From positions 62,001-126,000 of the forward strand of contig CADAQM010000008.1 of the NCBI GenBank assembly GCA_902790135.1: 64,000 nt of DNA, in the 5' to 3' direction. Both the position numbers and the translations under genes were made by a program. Below, in pieces: positions 8,802 to 21,670 of this stretch (within the stretch, counting starts at the first letter, position 1; each line of letters begins with the position of its first letter). The notes under the pieces were generated by a model. It was not told the origin of the DNA. It searched no databases and worked only from the letters and a program-made list of their open reading frames with translations. Source of the DNA: an uncultured Coriobacteriaceae bacterium. GTDB taxonomy: Bacteria; Actinomycetota; Coriobacteriia; Coriobacteriales; Atopobiaceae.

Positions 8802-8965
8802 GCCCCAATGGTCGCCCCATGGTCGGGCGGAGCCTGGTTTTCAGGTAACGATAAAGCTTGTTTTACTTGCGTGACGTTGGACATGACTGACAGAGGCAAC
8901 TTAAAAACGGGTAGAGTCTCATCGTGTCTACGCGCGGGCGTGTCCGCGCAGAAAGAAGGCAAGAT

Positions 8966-10462
<1,497 letters not shown>

Positions 10463-10499
10463 GACGGCCGTCCGTGCGGAGATAGAGCCCGTGAGGTAA

Positions 10500-11110
10500 A
10501 CAGGGGAGGGGTCGCAGCAGTTGGCTGCGGCCCCTTCCTGCCTCTGGGGCCGCGTGCCTGCGCCACGAGCAACGTGGGCAGAAGCAAGGTCGAGGTCATG
10601 GCCGAGCGCATCAGGGACATCAACCCGCAGTGCGAGGTGACGTGCCACACGTGCTTCTATCTGCCAGCGACGGCGGGTCGCTTTGACTTCGCGCGCTACG
10701 ACTATGTGGTGGATGCGGTCGACACGGTGACGGCAAAGCTGCAGCTTGTCAAGGCGGCACAGAGCGCTGGCACGTCCATCATCAGCGCAATGGGCACGGC
10801 CAACAAGTTCGACCCGACCTCCCTTGCAGTGGGCGACATCTATGAGACGAGCATCTGCCCGCTGGCGCGCATCATGCGCAAGGAGTGCCGCAAGCGGGGC
10901 ATCGACCACCTGAAGGTGGTCTTCTCGACCGAGCCGGCGATGCGCCTGGTGGAGGACGTCCCAACCGAAGGCGGTGCCGAAGGTATGCCGTTGGGGGAGC
11001 GTCCGCAGCATGCCGCACGTCGCAATCTGCCTGGCTCGGTCTCGTGGGTTCCCCCGGTTGCGGGCTTCATCATCGCTGGCGAGGTGGTCAAGGACCTCAT
11101 CGGCCGATAG
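10500..11110 (+). pseudogene. tcdA: tcdA-like (ThiF/E1 family) gene with internal deletion
   Basis: TcdA is the ATP-dependent dehydratase that converts tRNA t6A to its cyclic form. From ~10562 the frame reads ATSNVGRSKVEVMAERIRDI and continues to a normal C-terminus (VPPVAGFIIAGEVVKDLIGR), including DAVDTVTAKLQLV and the ICPLARIMRKECRKRGI segment. In the same frame just upstream stands GGVAAVGCGP, which looks like the start of the nucleotide-binding Rossmann motif (VAVVGCGGVG). About 50 residues that should lie between, including the rest of the ATP loop and the Asp/Arg/Gln region, are missing, and there is no proper start. The only start is a GTG at 10574 in the middle of a conserved stretch. 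The product is almost certainly inactive. Confidence 0.75.
10508..10538 (+). terminator. Possible htrA terminator hairpin
   Basis: GGGG-T-CGCAGC pairs with GCTGCG-G-CCCC. It lies in the tcdA remnant (it encodes VAAVGCG), so the hairpin may be incidental to coding sequence. Confidence 0.4.
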
Positions 11111-11145
11111 CTGTCTGTGCGTCCGGATAGACGCCTTCAGTGTGA

Positions 11146-11174
11146 TTGACATATACCCCCTATGGGTATATAGT
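11146..11174 (+). promoter_or_regulatory. csoR-copA promoter with overlapping CsoR operator
   Basis: TTGACA (11146-11151) and TATAGT (11169-11174) are exactly 17 bases apart. The spacer is filled by a perfect palindrome ATATACCC-N5-GGGTATAT (11151-11171), the classical form of a CsoR-type copper operator with G/C runs. Repressor binding would block RNA polymerase directly. It is only ~28 bases before the csoR start. Confidence 0.9.
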
Positions 11175-11201
11175 CCACGTGTCACAAGAAGGGAGCCGAC
11201 C

Positions 11202-11495
11202 TTGTCTGAGCATTGCCACACCAAGCACACCCCTCGCTCTGAGGAGCTGAAGAGAAACGTCACGCGCCGCCTCAACCGCGCCATCGGGCAGCTGGGCGGC
11301 GTCAAGACGATGGTGGAGGATGACCGCTACTGCGGTGACGTGCTCGCCCAGCTTGCGGCTGCCGAGAGCGCCATCAAGTCGGTCCGACGCCTCGTGCTGC
11401 AGGATCATCTGGAGACCTGCGTCGTCGAGCGCGTGCAGCAAGGCGACACCGAGGTCATCGACGAGCTGATGCAGCTGCTCAAGCAGTTCTCATAG
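11202..11495 (+). CDS. csoR: CsoR-family copper-sensing repressor
   Basis: This 97-residue all-helical protein contains RRLNRAIGQLGGVKTMVEDDRYCGDVLAQL and the ligand set Cys44, His69 and Cys73 (DRYC; DHLETC), the C-H-C pattern of Cu(I)-binding CsoR rather than the formaldehyde or nickel types. Without copper it binds the operator; Cu(I) releases it. The start is TTG at 11202 with GGGAG upstream; this places the start just after the promoter/operator, whereas the longer frame would run through the operator. It is co-transcribed with copA, 21 bases downstream. Confidence 0.94.
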   Translation: MSEHCHTKHTPRSEELKRNVTRRLNRAIGQLGGVKTMVEDDRYCGDVLAQLAAAESAIKSVRRLVLQDHLETCVVERVQQGDTEVIDELMQLLKQFS

Positions 11496-11516
11496 GGCAG
11501 AACAAGGACTAATACC

Positions 11517-14078
11517 ATGAAAGAGACCTTTGATATCACCGGTATGAGCTGTGCGGCCTGCTCCGCGCGCGTACAGAAGGCGGCCGGAGAGGTGCCTGGC
11601 GTCACCGACGCCAACGTCAACCTTCTCAAGAACAGCATGGAGCTGGACTACGACGGCAACCCCGAGACGATCGACGCCGTGTGCGCCGCCATCGACCGTG
11701 CTGGCTATGGAGCGCATCCGCGCACGCCGCAGAGCAAGGGTGCGGCTTCCGCACCGACGCAGGATGCGGCGCAGCAGCTCATCGAGGAGCGCCGTCGCCA
11801 GCTCATCGCCTCGGCAATCCTCTCGGTACCCCTCTTCTACATTGCGATGGGTCCGATGTTCGGCTGGCCGCAGATTCCGGTGCTCGCCGGCATGCAGGGC
11901 ATGATGGCCAACGCCCTCACGCAGATGCTGCTCTGCCTGCCCATCCTCTTCATCAACCGCCACTACTTCATCGGTGGCTTCAAGTCGCTCTGGCATCGGG
12001 CTCCCAACATGGACTCGCTCATCGCCATCGGTTCGGCCGCCAGCGCGATCTGGAGCATCGCAGCCACGTATCGGATGTCCTTTGCACTGGGCGCCATGGA
12101 CATGGGGGCTGCGCACCAGGCGCTGCACAGCCTCTACTTTGACTCCGCCGGCATGATCCTCACGCTCATCACGCTGGGCAAGTTCTTTGAGGCGCGCGCC
12201 AAGGGTCGCACCACGAGCGCCATTTCCGCGCTCATGGACTTGGCACCCAAGACCGCAACGGTGGTGCGCGATGGTCGCGAGCAGGTCATCCCAAGCGAGG
12301 ACGTGCAGGTCGGCGACCGCGTGGTCGTGCGTGCGGGCGAGTCGATACCCGTGGACGGCGTGGTGGTCGAGGGCTCTGCCTTTGTAGACGAGAGCGCCAT
12401 CACTGGCGAGTCGGTGCCCGTTGAGAAGGTCGTGGGCAGTCAGGTCACAGGCGCCACGGTCAGCAATCACGGATGGTTTGCCATGGAGGCCCGTGCGGTG
12501 GGCGATGACACCACCCTCGCGGGCATCATTCGCCTGGTGGACGAGGCGACCAGCTCGAAGGCGCCCATCCAGCGGCAAGCCGACGCCATCGCAGGCGTCT
12601 TCGTGCCGGTCGTGCTGGCCATCGCCGCACTCACCTTCGTGGCTTGGATCGCAATCTCGCACGACGTGGCCACGGCACTCACGCATGCCATCTCCGTGCT
12701 GGTCATCTCGTGCCCCTGCGCCCTCGGACTTGCCACGCCGACGGCCATCATGGTCGGAACGGGTAGGGGAGCTGCCAACGGGATTCTCATCAAGGACGCC
12801 GAGGCCCTCGAGACGGCCTGCGGGCTGACGACCGTCGTGCTCGACAAGACCGGCACGCTGACGGAGGGCTCGCCGCGCGTGACCGACGTCGTGCTCGCAG
12901 ATGGTGTGACCGACGTGGAGCTGCTCTATGACGCGGCAGCCATCGAGCGCAAGAGCGAGCACCCGCTGGCGCTTGCCGTGGTGGACTATGTCGACGACTG
13001 CGCGGCGGGTATCGACAAGGCTGCCAAGGTGTCGGGCTTCGAGCAGGTGGAAGGCGGTGGACTCGTCGCCCTCGTCGATGGGCGCGAGGTGCTCGCAGGG
13101 AATGCGAAGCTCATGGCCAAGCGTGGCGTGGACGTGACCGCGCTGGTTGGTCGTGCGGGTGAGCTGGCTGACGAGGCCAAGACCCCGCTCTTCTTTGCCA
13201 CCAAGAGAAAGCCGCTCGGCATGCTGGCCGTCGCCGACGCCATCAAGCCGACGAGCCGCGAGGCCATCGACCGCCTGCGTTCGTTGGGCATCAGGACCGT
13301 CATGCTCACGGGCGACCAGGAGCGTACGGCGGCTGTCGTGGCACGCGCCTGTGGCGTCGACGAGGTGGTGGCGGGCGTGCTTCCCAGCCAGAAAGAACAG
13401 CGCGTGCACGATCTGCAGCGTGGGGGAGAGCATGTGGCGATGGTCGGCGACGGCATCAACGACGCTCCCGCCCTCGCTCGTGCGGACATTGGCGTTGCCA
13501 TTGGCGCAGGAACCGACGTAGCCATCTCGTCGGCAGACATCGTGCTGATGCACTCCGATCCGCGCGATGTGGCGACGGCCGTCGAGCTCAGTCGTGCCAC
13601 CATGCGCACCATCCGCCAGAACCTCTTCTGGGCGCTCTTCTATAACGCAATCTGCATTCCCGTGGCAATGGGTGTCCTCTCGCCCCTGGGCATCACGCTC
13701 AACCCGATGATCGGTGCGGCCGCCATGGGATTCTCTTCGGTGTTCGTCGTGAGCAACGCGTTGAGGTTGCGTACGTGGAAGCCCACGAGTGACAAGGCTG
13801 TGACGAGCCCTGCCGCGACCGTCGTTTCGAAGGACAATGCCTCGGATGAGGTGGAAGGAGATCAGGAGATGAAGGAGAAGAGGCTCAACGTCGAGGGTAT
13901 GATGTGCGAGCACTGCGTGGCGCATGTGACCAAGGCCCTCGAGGGCGTCAAGGGTGTCAAGAACGTGCGCGTGAGTCTCGACGAGGGAACCGCAGTGCTC
14001 GACGCGGGTCTGCTCGTGAGTGACAAGGCGCTCGTCTCTGCGGTGGAAGAGGCCGGGTACAAGGCCACCATGGCCTAG
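11517..14078 (+). CDS. copA: Cu(I)-exporting P1B-type ATPase with fused C-terminal CopZ-like domain
   Basis: The 853-residue membrane pump expels Cu(I). It has an N-terminal metal-binding domain with GMSCAAC (Cys12, Cys15), membrane helices, the actuator TGES loop ([11 protein letters not shown]), the CPC motif (399-401), the phosphorylation site DKTGT (Asp443), and [14 protein letters not shown]. After the last helix and a ~25-residue polar linker, a second metal-binding domain follows with GMMCEHC (794-800), looking like a complete CopZ chaperone. Within the linker codons stands AAGGAG (13855-13860) and an in-frame ATG at 13869, which could start a free 69-residue CopZ. C-terminal placement of such a domain is uncommon. 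It is second in the csoR operon. Confidence 0.95.
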   Translation: MKETFDITGMSCAACSARVQKAAGEVPGVTDANVNLLKNSMELDYDGNPETIDAVCAAIDRAGYGAHPRTPQSKGAASAPTQDAAQQLIEERRRQLIASAILSVPLFYIAMGPMFGWPQIPVLAGMQGMMANALTQMLLCLPILFINRHYFIGGFKSLWHRAPNMDSLIAIGSAASAIWSIAATYRMSFALGAMDMGAAHQALHSLYFDSAGMILTLITLGKFFEARAKGRTTSAISALMDLAPKTATVVRDGREQVIPSEDVQVGDRVVVRAGESIPVDGVVVEGSAFVDESAITGESVPVEKVVGSQVTGATVSNHGWFAMEARAVGDDTTLAGIIRLVDEATSSKAPIQRQADAIAGVFVPVVLAIAALTFVAWIAISHDVATALTHAISVLVISCPCALGLATPTAIMVGTGRGAANGILIKDAEALETACGLTTVVLDKTGTLTEGSPRVTDVVLADGVTDVELLYDAAAIERKSEHPLALAVVDYVDDCAAGIDKAAKVSGFEQVEGGGLVALVDGREVLAGNAKLMAKRGVDVTALVGRAGELADEAKTPLFFATKRKPLGMLAVADAIKPTSREAIDRLRSLGIRTVMLTGDQERTAAVVARACGVDEVVAGVLPSQKEQRVHDLQRGGEHVAMVGDGINDAPALARADIGVAIGAGTDVAISSADIVLMHSDPRDVATAVELSRATMRTIRQNLFWALFYNAICIPVAMGVLSPLGITLNPMIGAAAMGFSSVFVVSNALRLRTWKPTSDKAVTSPAATVVSKDNASDEVEGDQEMKEKRLNVEGMMCEHCVAHVTKALEGVKGVKNVRVSLDEGTAVLDAGLLVSDKALVSAVEEAGYKATMA
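13855..14078 (+). other. Internal ribosome-binding site and start for a free CopZ-like chaperone
   Basis: AAGGAG (13855-13860), 8 bases before ATG 13869, is as good as the true start signals in this window and lies in the same frame as copA. Translation from it would give a 69-residue protein beginning [16 protein letters not shown], the normal size and layout of CopZ. Either copA and copZ were once separate genes that fused with the signal left behind, or both products are made. Confidence 0.5.
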
Positions 14079-14140
14079 CCAGCGGGTGAGCGGTGCCTGA
14101 AGCCAAATAAATGCTAGTTGTAGTTCACAATATATCCATT

Positions 14141-14173
14141 TGCAACAATAATGTTGCACATTTGGTGCACAAT
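14141..14173 (+). promoter_or_regulatory. Two overlapping palindromes, candidate operator
   Basis: TGCAAC-N6-GTTGCA (14141-14158) overlaps TGCAC-N5-GTGCA (from 14155). TTGCAC (14154-14159) and TAATGT (14180-14185) could be a -35 and -10, though 20 bases apart. It lies in an AT-rich stretch between copA and the kinase gene. Confidence 0.4.
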
Positions 14174-14185
14174 GGCTGGTAATGT

Positions 14186-14330
14186 GGGCCGCGGCGTCTG
14201 ACATGGCACAGGCGTCGTGTCCCATTCGGCCCCTCACCGGATGAGACTGCGAGTGCCCGGGTAGCCCGACCCGGGTCTCTCGTCGGTTGCGAGGCCGTGC
14301 GCATGCGCATGGCCTCGCATTTTTTCTTGG
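14186..14330 (+). ncRNA. Candidate structured leader or small RNA ending in a terminator
   Basis: Going downstream there is GGGCCG pairing with CGGCCC across ~35 bases. Next comes a CCCGGGT/ACCCGGG hairpin (14257-14276 region). Last is a strong terminator, TGCGAGGCC paired with GGCCTCGCA, followed by TTTTTT (14288-14326). Three consecutive hairpins and a terminator, without an open frame of note, fit a small RNA or an attenuated leader of the kinase operon. I do not recognise a known riboswitch class. It could also simply be the copA terminator region. Confidence 0.4.
14288..14326 (+). terminator. Strong terminator between copA and the kinase gene
   Basis: TGCGAGGCC pairs perfectly with GGCCTCGCA around GTGCGCATGCGCAT (itself self-complementary), then TTTTTTC. 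Confidence 0.9.
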
Positions 14331-14374
14331 TTTGACGGCAGCTCTCTGGGGAACTACCACTATGGGAGGCATGC

Positions 14375-15750
14375 ATGATCCGTTCCTCGGGAGGATTGCT
14401 TGGCGTCACGCCATGGTCCATTATGCTTTGCCTCAAAATGTGTGTGTGGGGGGGGGGGATTCTCTTGACCTCTGGTCAGTACGCTATTGTTGCCATTGCG
14501 GCCGACTCTTTCTCGATAGCGATAGTCCTCGTTCTCATACTCTCACTCCTCCATAAGGTAACCCTGCGCCGACGCAAGGTGCTGATGGTTGGTCTGGTGG
14601 CTCAGCTGATTGCGAGTGCGGGAGAGCTCGTCTGCTTGATCTGGTACGGGCAGCCAGGCGCATCGGCTCACATGGCTCTCGCCCTCGGAGCGTACTTTGG
14701 CTATGCCTTCAAAGTCGCTGTGACCGCGGCCATCGTGGTCTATGTGTACACCGATGCCTCGGTTGAGCCTCTGCGAACTCTCCTCACGAGGCGCGGTATC
14801 CTTGCCCTGCTCTCCCTCTATGTAGCCGACCTGCTGATTTGCCTAATTAATCCTGTCTGTGGCCTCTATTACTCTGTGACCGATGCGAACACCTTCCAGG
14901 CTGGTCCCCTGGTCGGCTTCTACGCGCTCATGATGGTGGCGCAAGCCTTCGCTTTGTTTGCGGCAGTGCCGCGCATGCGTCGGAGGCACGGGAACGGTCC
15001 CGCGCTGCGCCTTGTCGCTGGAGGCACCCTCATTCTGCTGTCCCTGTTGACGGGGTCGTTAACCATGAAGTTGCTCACGACGCCAGCCATAACGCTCGAG
15101 CTGCTGCTCCTCACCGTTGGTGTCCAGCTCCGGCTCGAAGAGGCGCTCATCGAAGCACGAGCCGAGGCAGCCGAGATGCATGCGCGCCTGTTGTCGGGTC
15201 AGATTCGCCCACACTTCATCTTTAACTCACTCAACACCATCAAGATTCTGATACCCGAGGATGCCGCCCTTGCGGAGCGTACGGTGCAGGACTTTGCCGA
15301 CTACCTTCGCAGCCACCTTGACGAGATGTCTTCGGCCTATCTCATCCCCTTTACTGAGGAGATGAGCCACGTGCGGCACTACGTCTCGCTCGAGGCGACG
15401 AGCTCAGAGCGCCCCATCAAGCTGATCACCGACTGTTCCGTGGAGGACTTCTCCCTCCCGCCGCTTACGGTCCAACCACTGGTTGAGAACTCCATTCGCC
15501 ATGGGCTGCGTTCTCGCAGGGATGGCGGCACCATCCTGGTGCGTACGCGCGAGACCAGTGATGCCATCACAATCAGCGTCATCGACGACGGTTGCGGCTT
15601 TGAATCCATAGAGAAGGGGCAGGAGTCTGACCGCCACGTGGGCATTGCGAACGTGCGCGAGCGTCTCGAGCGTCAATGCCATGGGACATTATCCATACAG
15701 TCTGGTTTGCAGGGGACGACGGCGACCATCACCCTGCCCAAGGAGGACCG

Positions 15751-15754
<4 letters not shown>
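14375..15754 (+). CDS. LytS-like membrane sensor histidine kinase
   Basis: The protein has 459 residues. Several hydrophobic segments fill residues ~15-245, followed by a short coil (EARAEAAEMHARLL) and a HisKA_7TM-like/His_kinase domain with QIRPHFIFNSLNTIK (phospho-accepting His280). The ATPase domain shows QPLVENSIRHGL (N box) and DDGCGF (G box). It should phosphorylate the regulator encoded next, whose start overlaps its stop (ATGA). The start at 14375 has GGGAGG 5 bases upstream. Codons 24-28 contain a run of 11 G (14448-14458) directly after a (TG)n stretch, so slippage would shift the frame near the N-terminus. The signal sensed is unknown. Confidence 0.9.
14439..14458 (+). repeat. (TG)n plus 11-G homopolymer inside the kinase gene
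   Basis: Five TG dinucleotides run into GGGGGGGGGGG (14448-14458), coding for CVWGGG. This is the only such mononucleotide run I see in the window. Changes of one or two G would shift the frame and truncate the kinase. Confidence 0.9.
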
Positions 15755-18878
<3,124 letters not shown>

Positions 18879-19022
18879 CCCTGACGCCAGCGGTTTGATG
18901 CCGATCCTTTCAGCTTGCTTTTATACCTGTGGTCGCCCCGTCACATCTGTGGCGGGGCGTCGCTCGCTCAGGGGCTTTTCAGGTTCGGGCCGTATCGTGT
19001 CATTGTCACAAGGAGGTGGCAC

Positions 19023-19817
19023 ATGGCACAGATGGTGTTCAAGCGTTACGAGATCAAGTACCAGCTGACCGATGCCCAGCGCGCGCGTCTGGAGCGCGTG
19101 ATGGCCGGTCATATGGTCCCCGACGAGCATGGTCCGTCGACGGTCCGCAACATCTACTTCGACACGCCCACGTACCTGCTCGCACGCCGCTCGAGCGAGC
19201 ATCCCCACTACAAGGAGAAGATCCGCCTGCGCAGCTACTGCCCCGCGACGGACGAGACGCCCGTCTTCCTGGAGCTCAAGAAGAAGTGCGACGGCATCGT
19301 CTACAAGCGTCGCTGCACGCTTGCGCAGAGGGATGCCCTCGACCTGCTGTCCGGTCGCCGCGAGCCCAAGACGCAGATCGAGCGCGAGATCGCCTTCTCG
19401 GCAGGGCGCTACGAGGGGCTGGCGCCGATGATGATGGTCGCTTACGACCGCGAGGCGTTCTATGCGGCGGATGACCACGAGTTTCGCATGACCTTCGACC
19501 GTGCCGTGCGCTGCCGATGGGACGACGTGAGCCTCGCGGGTTCCACCGACGGTCACGTGCTCACGCCTGCGGACAAGAGCCTGCTCGAGGTCAAGTGCGC
19601 CTCTGGCATGCCGCTCTGGCTGGCCGACTTTCTCTCGGAGGAGGGTATCTTCAAGGCGAGCTTCTCCAAGTACGGCGCCGCAGTGAGCTACCAGATGGGT
19701 GTCAGGCAACTCTACGTGGATCGTTCGCGTATGAGGCACGCGCGCAGACCGCGTCACAGCCTCGAGGTCTTTACAGCAAATCATGGCATGGCCGCAAACC
19801 CTGCGGCATGCGTCTAG
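19023..19817 (+). CDS. VTC-domain polyphosphate polymerase
   Basis: The protein has 264 residues. The N-terminus FKRYEIKYQLTDAQRARL and later RNIYFDTPTYLLARRS, KEKIRLRSYC, VFLELKKKCDGIVYKRR and SLLEVKCASGMPLWLADFL give the tunnel of basic and acidic residues of the VTC/CYTH-like fold. The family makes polyphosphate from ATP; bacterial members commonly pair with a DUF4956 membrane protein, as here (15 bases downstream). The start has AAGGAGG. The C-terminal ~25 residues are low-complexity. The product may be polyphosphate or another nucleotide-derived chain; activity is inferred from the family. Confidence 0.88.
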   Translation: MAQMVFKRYEIKYQLTDAQRARLERVMAGHMVPDEHGPSTVRNIYFDTPTYLLARRSSEHPHYKEKIRLRSYCPATDETPVFLELKKKCDGIVYKRRCTLAQRDALDLLSGRREPKTQIEREIAFSAGRYEGLAPMMMVAYDREAFYAADDHEFRMTFDRAVRCRWDDVSLAGSTDGHVLTPADKSLLEVKCASGMPLWLADFLSEEGIFKASFSKYGAAVSYQMGVRQLYVDRSRMRHARRPRHSLEVFTANHGMAANPAACV

Positions 19818-19832
19818 GGGGGGTACTCAGCA

Positions 19833-20525
19833 ATGTTCGATTCGATCTTCTCAACGTCAGCAACCGCCACGACTGCGTCGACCATCGCGCTCGTCCCGCT
19901 CATGACGGGTGTTGCGGTGGCATTGGCCCTGGGCCTGGCGCTTGCGCTCATCTACTGCTATCGCAGCCGCTACACCAGGAGCTTCCTCATCACGCTGGCA
20001 ACCCTGCCGGCCATCGTGGCGGTCGTCATCATGATGGTCAACGGCAACCTCGGTGCGGGCGTGGCCGTCGCCGGCGCCTTCAGCCTGGTGCGCTTCCGCA
20101 GCGTTCCCGGCCAGGCCCGCGACATCTCCTTCATCTTCCTTGCCATGGCCATCGGCCTTGTGTGCGGCATGGGATACGTGGGCTATGCGGTGCTGATCTG
20201 CGCCATCCTTGGCGGGGCCAACTTTGTCCTGCAGCTCGTGGGCTTTGGCGGGCAGGGCGCACGTCTGGACCGCACCATCCGCATCACGGTGCCCGAGGAC
20301 CTCGACTTCGTGGGCCTCTTTGACGAGGTGCTTGGCGCCTACACCACGAGCTACGACCTCGCCCAGGTAAAGACGACCAACATGGGCAGCCTCTACAAGC
20401 TCGTCTACAACGTGCAGCTGCGCGATGCGGGCAGCGTCCGCAGCCTGATCGATGACCTGCGCTGCCGCAACGGCAACCTCGAGGTTGCGATCTCCTACCA
20501 GGAGACGGTCGCCGACGAGCTTTAA
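19833..20525 (+). CDS. DUF4956 membrane protein, partner of the VTC polymerase
   Basis: The 230-residue protein has four hydrophobic segments (about residues 20-42, 50-66, 88-105, 108-128) with the conserved loop AGAFSLVRFRSVPGQARDI. The C-terminal ~90 residues are soluble, with TIRITVPEDLDFVGLFDEVL, resembling a ferredoxin-like/ACT-type fold. DUF4956 proteins are known neighbours of VTC polymerases; a role in moving or anchoring the polymer is suggested by that pairing but not shown. It ends before a strong hairpin. Confidence 0.85.
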   Translation: MFDSIFSTSATATTASTIALVPLMTGVAVALALGLALALIYCYRSRYTRSFLITLATLPAIVAVVIMMVNGNLGAGVAVAGAFSLVRFRSVPGQARDISFIFLAMAIGLVCGMGYVGYAVLICAILGGANFVLQLVGFGGQGARLDRTIRITVPEDLDFVGLFDEVLGAYTTSYDLAQVKTTNMGSLYKLVYNVQLRDAGSVRSLIDDLRCRNGNLEVAISYQETVADEL

Positions 20526-20556
20526 GCCCGCACGGCTCGAAAAGGACATTCGTGAC

Positions 20557-20595
20557 GGGGAAACAGGGGACAGGTACCTGTTTCCCCACCTGTCG
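20557..20595. repeat. REP-like double inverted repeat, probably a bidirectional terminator
   Basis: GGGGAAACAGG (20557-20567) and CCTGTTTCCCC (20577-20587) form a perfect 11-bp stem. GACAGGT (20569-20575) can alternatively pair with ACCTGTC (20588-20594), and ACAGGTACCTGT is itself palindromic. It lies between converging genes. The AAACAGGGGACAGG type of sequence is familiar from dispersed repeats linked to IS200-like/RAYT transposases. Confidence 0.75.
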
Positions 20596-20607
20596 CAGTG
20601 CGGGTAG

Positions 20608-21531
20608 CTATGCCAGTGTCATGCCGTCGTAGCGGCGCTTGATTGCTGATGCCAGCGCCTCGCGGTCTCCGCCGATGAAGACCTCAACGAGCTCGCTCCA
20701 CTTGTCGAGCGAGTTGTAGAAGACGTCGGGGAAGCTGTCCATGCGCTGCTCTCCGGTTGATGGGTCAACCCAGGGGCGGCAGCCCAGGTTTGCGGAGGGG
20801 CAGTCCTCGCCGGCCTCTGCGGCATGCGAGAGGGCGTCGAGCAGCGAGTAGCGGGTGCCCAACTGCTCGGCGCCAGCGATCATGCGTCCGCGGGGGTTGC
20901 CGGTGGGATCGATGGCGCGATAGACGATCTCGTAGTCGCGCAGGCAGCCCTCGTAGCGTTCGGGGTTTATCGTCATGCCAAACACCTGCCACGCCACCTG
21001 CGAGAAGATCGTGCCCCCCACGCGCGAGACGCGCTTGGTGCGCTTGAGGTCGGCGTGCGCTGGCGCGTCGGCGATGGTCTGCTGGCGTGCGCTCCAGAGC
21101 ATCCAGGTGTCCAGCTCGCTCTCGATGAGGGCATGCACCTGGTCGTGGGCGTCCGCAAGGTCTGGGTCGGCGCTGCAGATGGCATCCTCCTGCACCTGGA
21201 TGAAGGCATGGGCCTCGCTGTCCAGCAGGTAGTGGGCGAGAAGTCCCAGCACAAAGGCCTTGCCAAGGCCCTGATCCTCCTGAGGGAGGTGCGACACGCT
21301 CTCGCGGGCGGCCATGAGGGCATCGACTACGTGGTCCTCGTGCATCTGGGCGGCAAATGCATGGCAGGCTTGGATTGCTATCGGCGTGGCGCTGAAGCAG
21401 AAGTAGTAGGGATCGGGCCCCTGGTTTGCAAGAAGAAACGCGAGGAGCTCCTCCTCGCCAAAGACAAGCCCGGCTGGCAGGCGCCGCGAGGCGTCCTCGC
21501 CAAAGAGGTGATGGGTGATTATGGCAGGCAT
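20608..21531 (-). CDS. Zinc-dependent phospholipase C-like protein
   Basis: The 307-residue protein starts MPAIITHHLFGEDASRRLP. It has histidine/aspartate patterns of the Zn_dep_PLPC family: ITHHLFGED at the N-terminus, NQGPDPYYFCF, and LGLLAHYLLDSEAHAFIQ in the middle, where metal-binding His and Asp residues lie. No signal peptide is visible, so it is probably cytoplasmic and its substrate unclear. The start at 21531 has AAAGGG ~8 bases upstream; the longer frame adds 30 residues without similarity. It stands alone, convergent with the DUF4956 gene. Confidence 0.8.
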   Translation of the reverse strand: MPAIITHHLFGEDASRRLPAGLVFGEEELLAFLLANQGPDPYYFCFSATPIAIQACHAFAAQMHEDHVVDALMAARESVSHLPQEDQGLGKAFVLGLLAHYLLDSEAHAFIQVQEDAICSADPDLADAHDQVHALIESELDTWMLWSARQQTIADAPAHADLKRTKRVSRVGGTIFSQVAWQVFGMTINPERYEGCLRDYEIVYRAIDPTGNPRGRMIAGAEQLGTRYSLLDALSHAAEAGEDCPSANLGCRPWVDPSTGEQRMDSFPDVFYNSLDKWSELVEVFIGGDREALASAIKRRYDGMTLA

Positions 21532-21670
21532 GTCATGCCCTTTCGCTGGGGTGCGGCGGAGTGAAATCCATGTAGGTTTGACTAAAGGGTAGCGCATGGT
21601 GGGCGTCTTTGGGTTGCTCAAGGCAAGATACGCTACACTCTAAAACTCATGTCGAGGGGATGGAGCATAC

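Noticed and set aside
10574-11110. Intact short ThiF-family gene starting at GTG 10574
   Set aside because: The start falls inside a conserved block and the ATP-binding half is missing, while a remnant of it is visible upstream in frame.
11490-14372. 960-codon open frame on the minus strand opposite copA
   Set aside because: It is a shadow of copA caused by high GC in third positions; the translation is His/Arg/Gly-rich and has no start signal. The same applies to 8768-11305, 27174-29684, 39849-41624, 51902-53986, 54584-56797 and 62031-63773 on the minus strand.
14287-14556. Small 89-codon gene overlapping the kinase start
   Set aside because: It reads through the terminator and the poly-G tract in another frame, with no RBS or similarity. 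It is useful only as the alternative frame if the G tract changes length.
21532-21670. Manganese (yybP-ykoY) riboswitch upstream of mntP
   Set aside because: The short gap lacks the conserved loops and has no clear paired structure.
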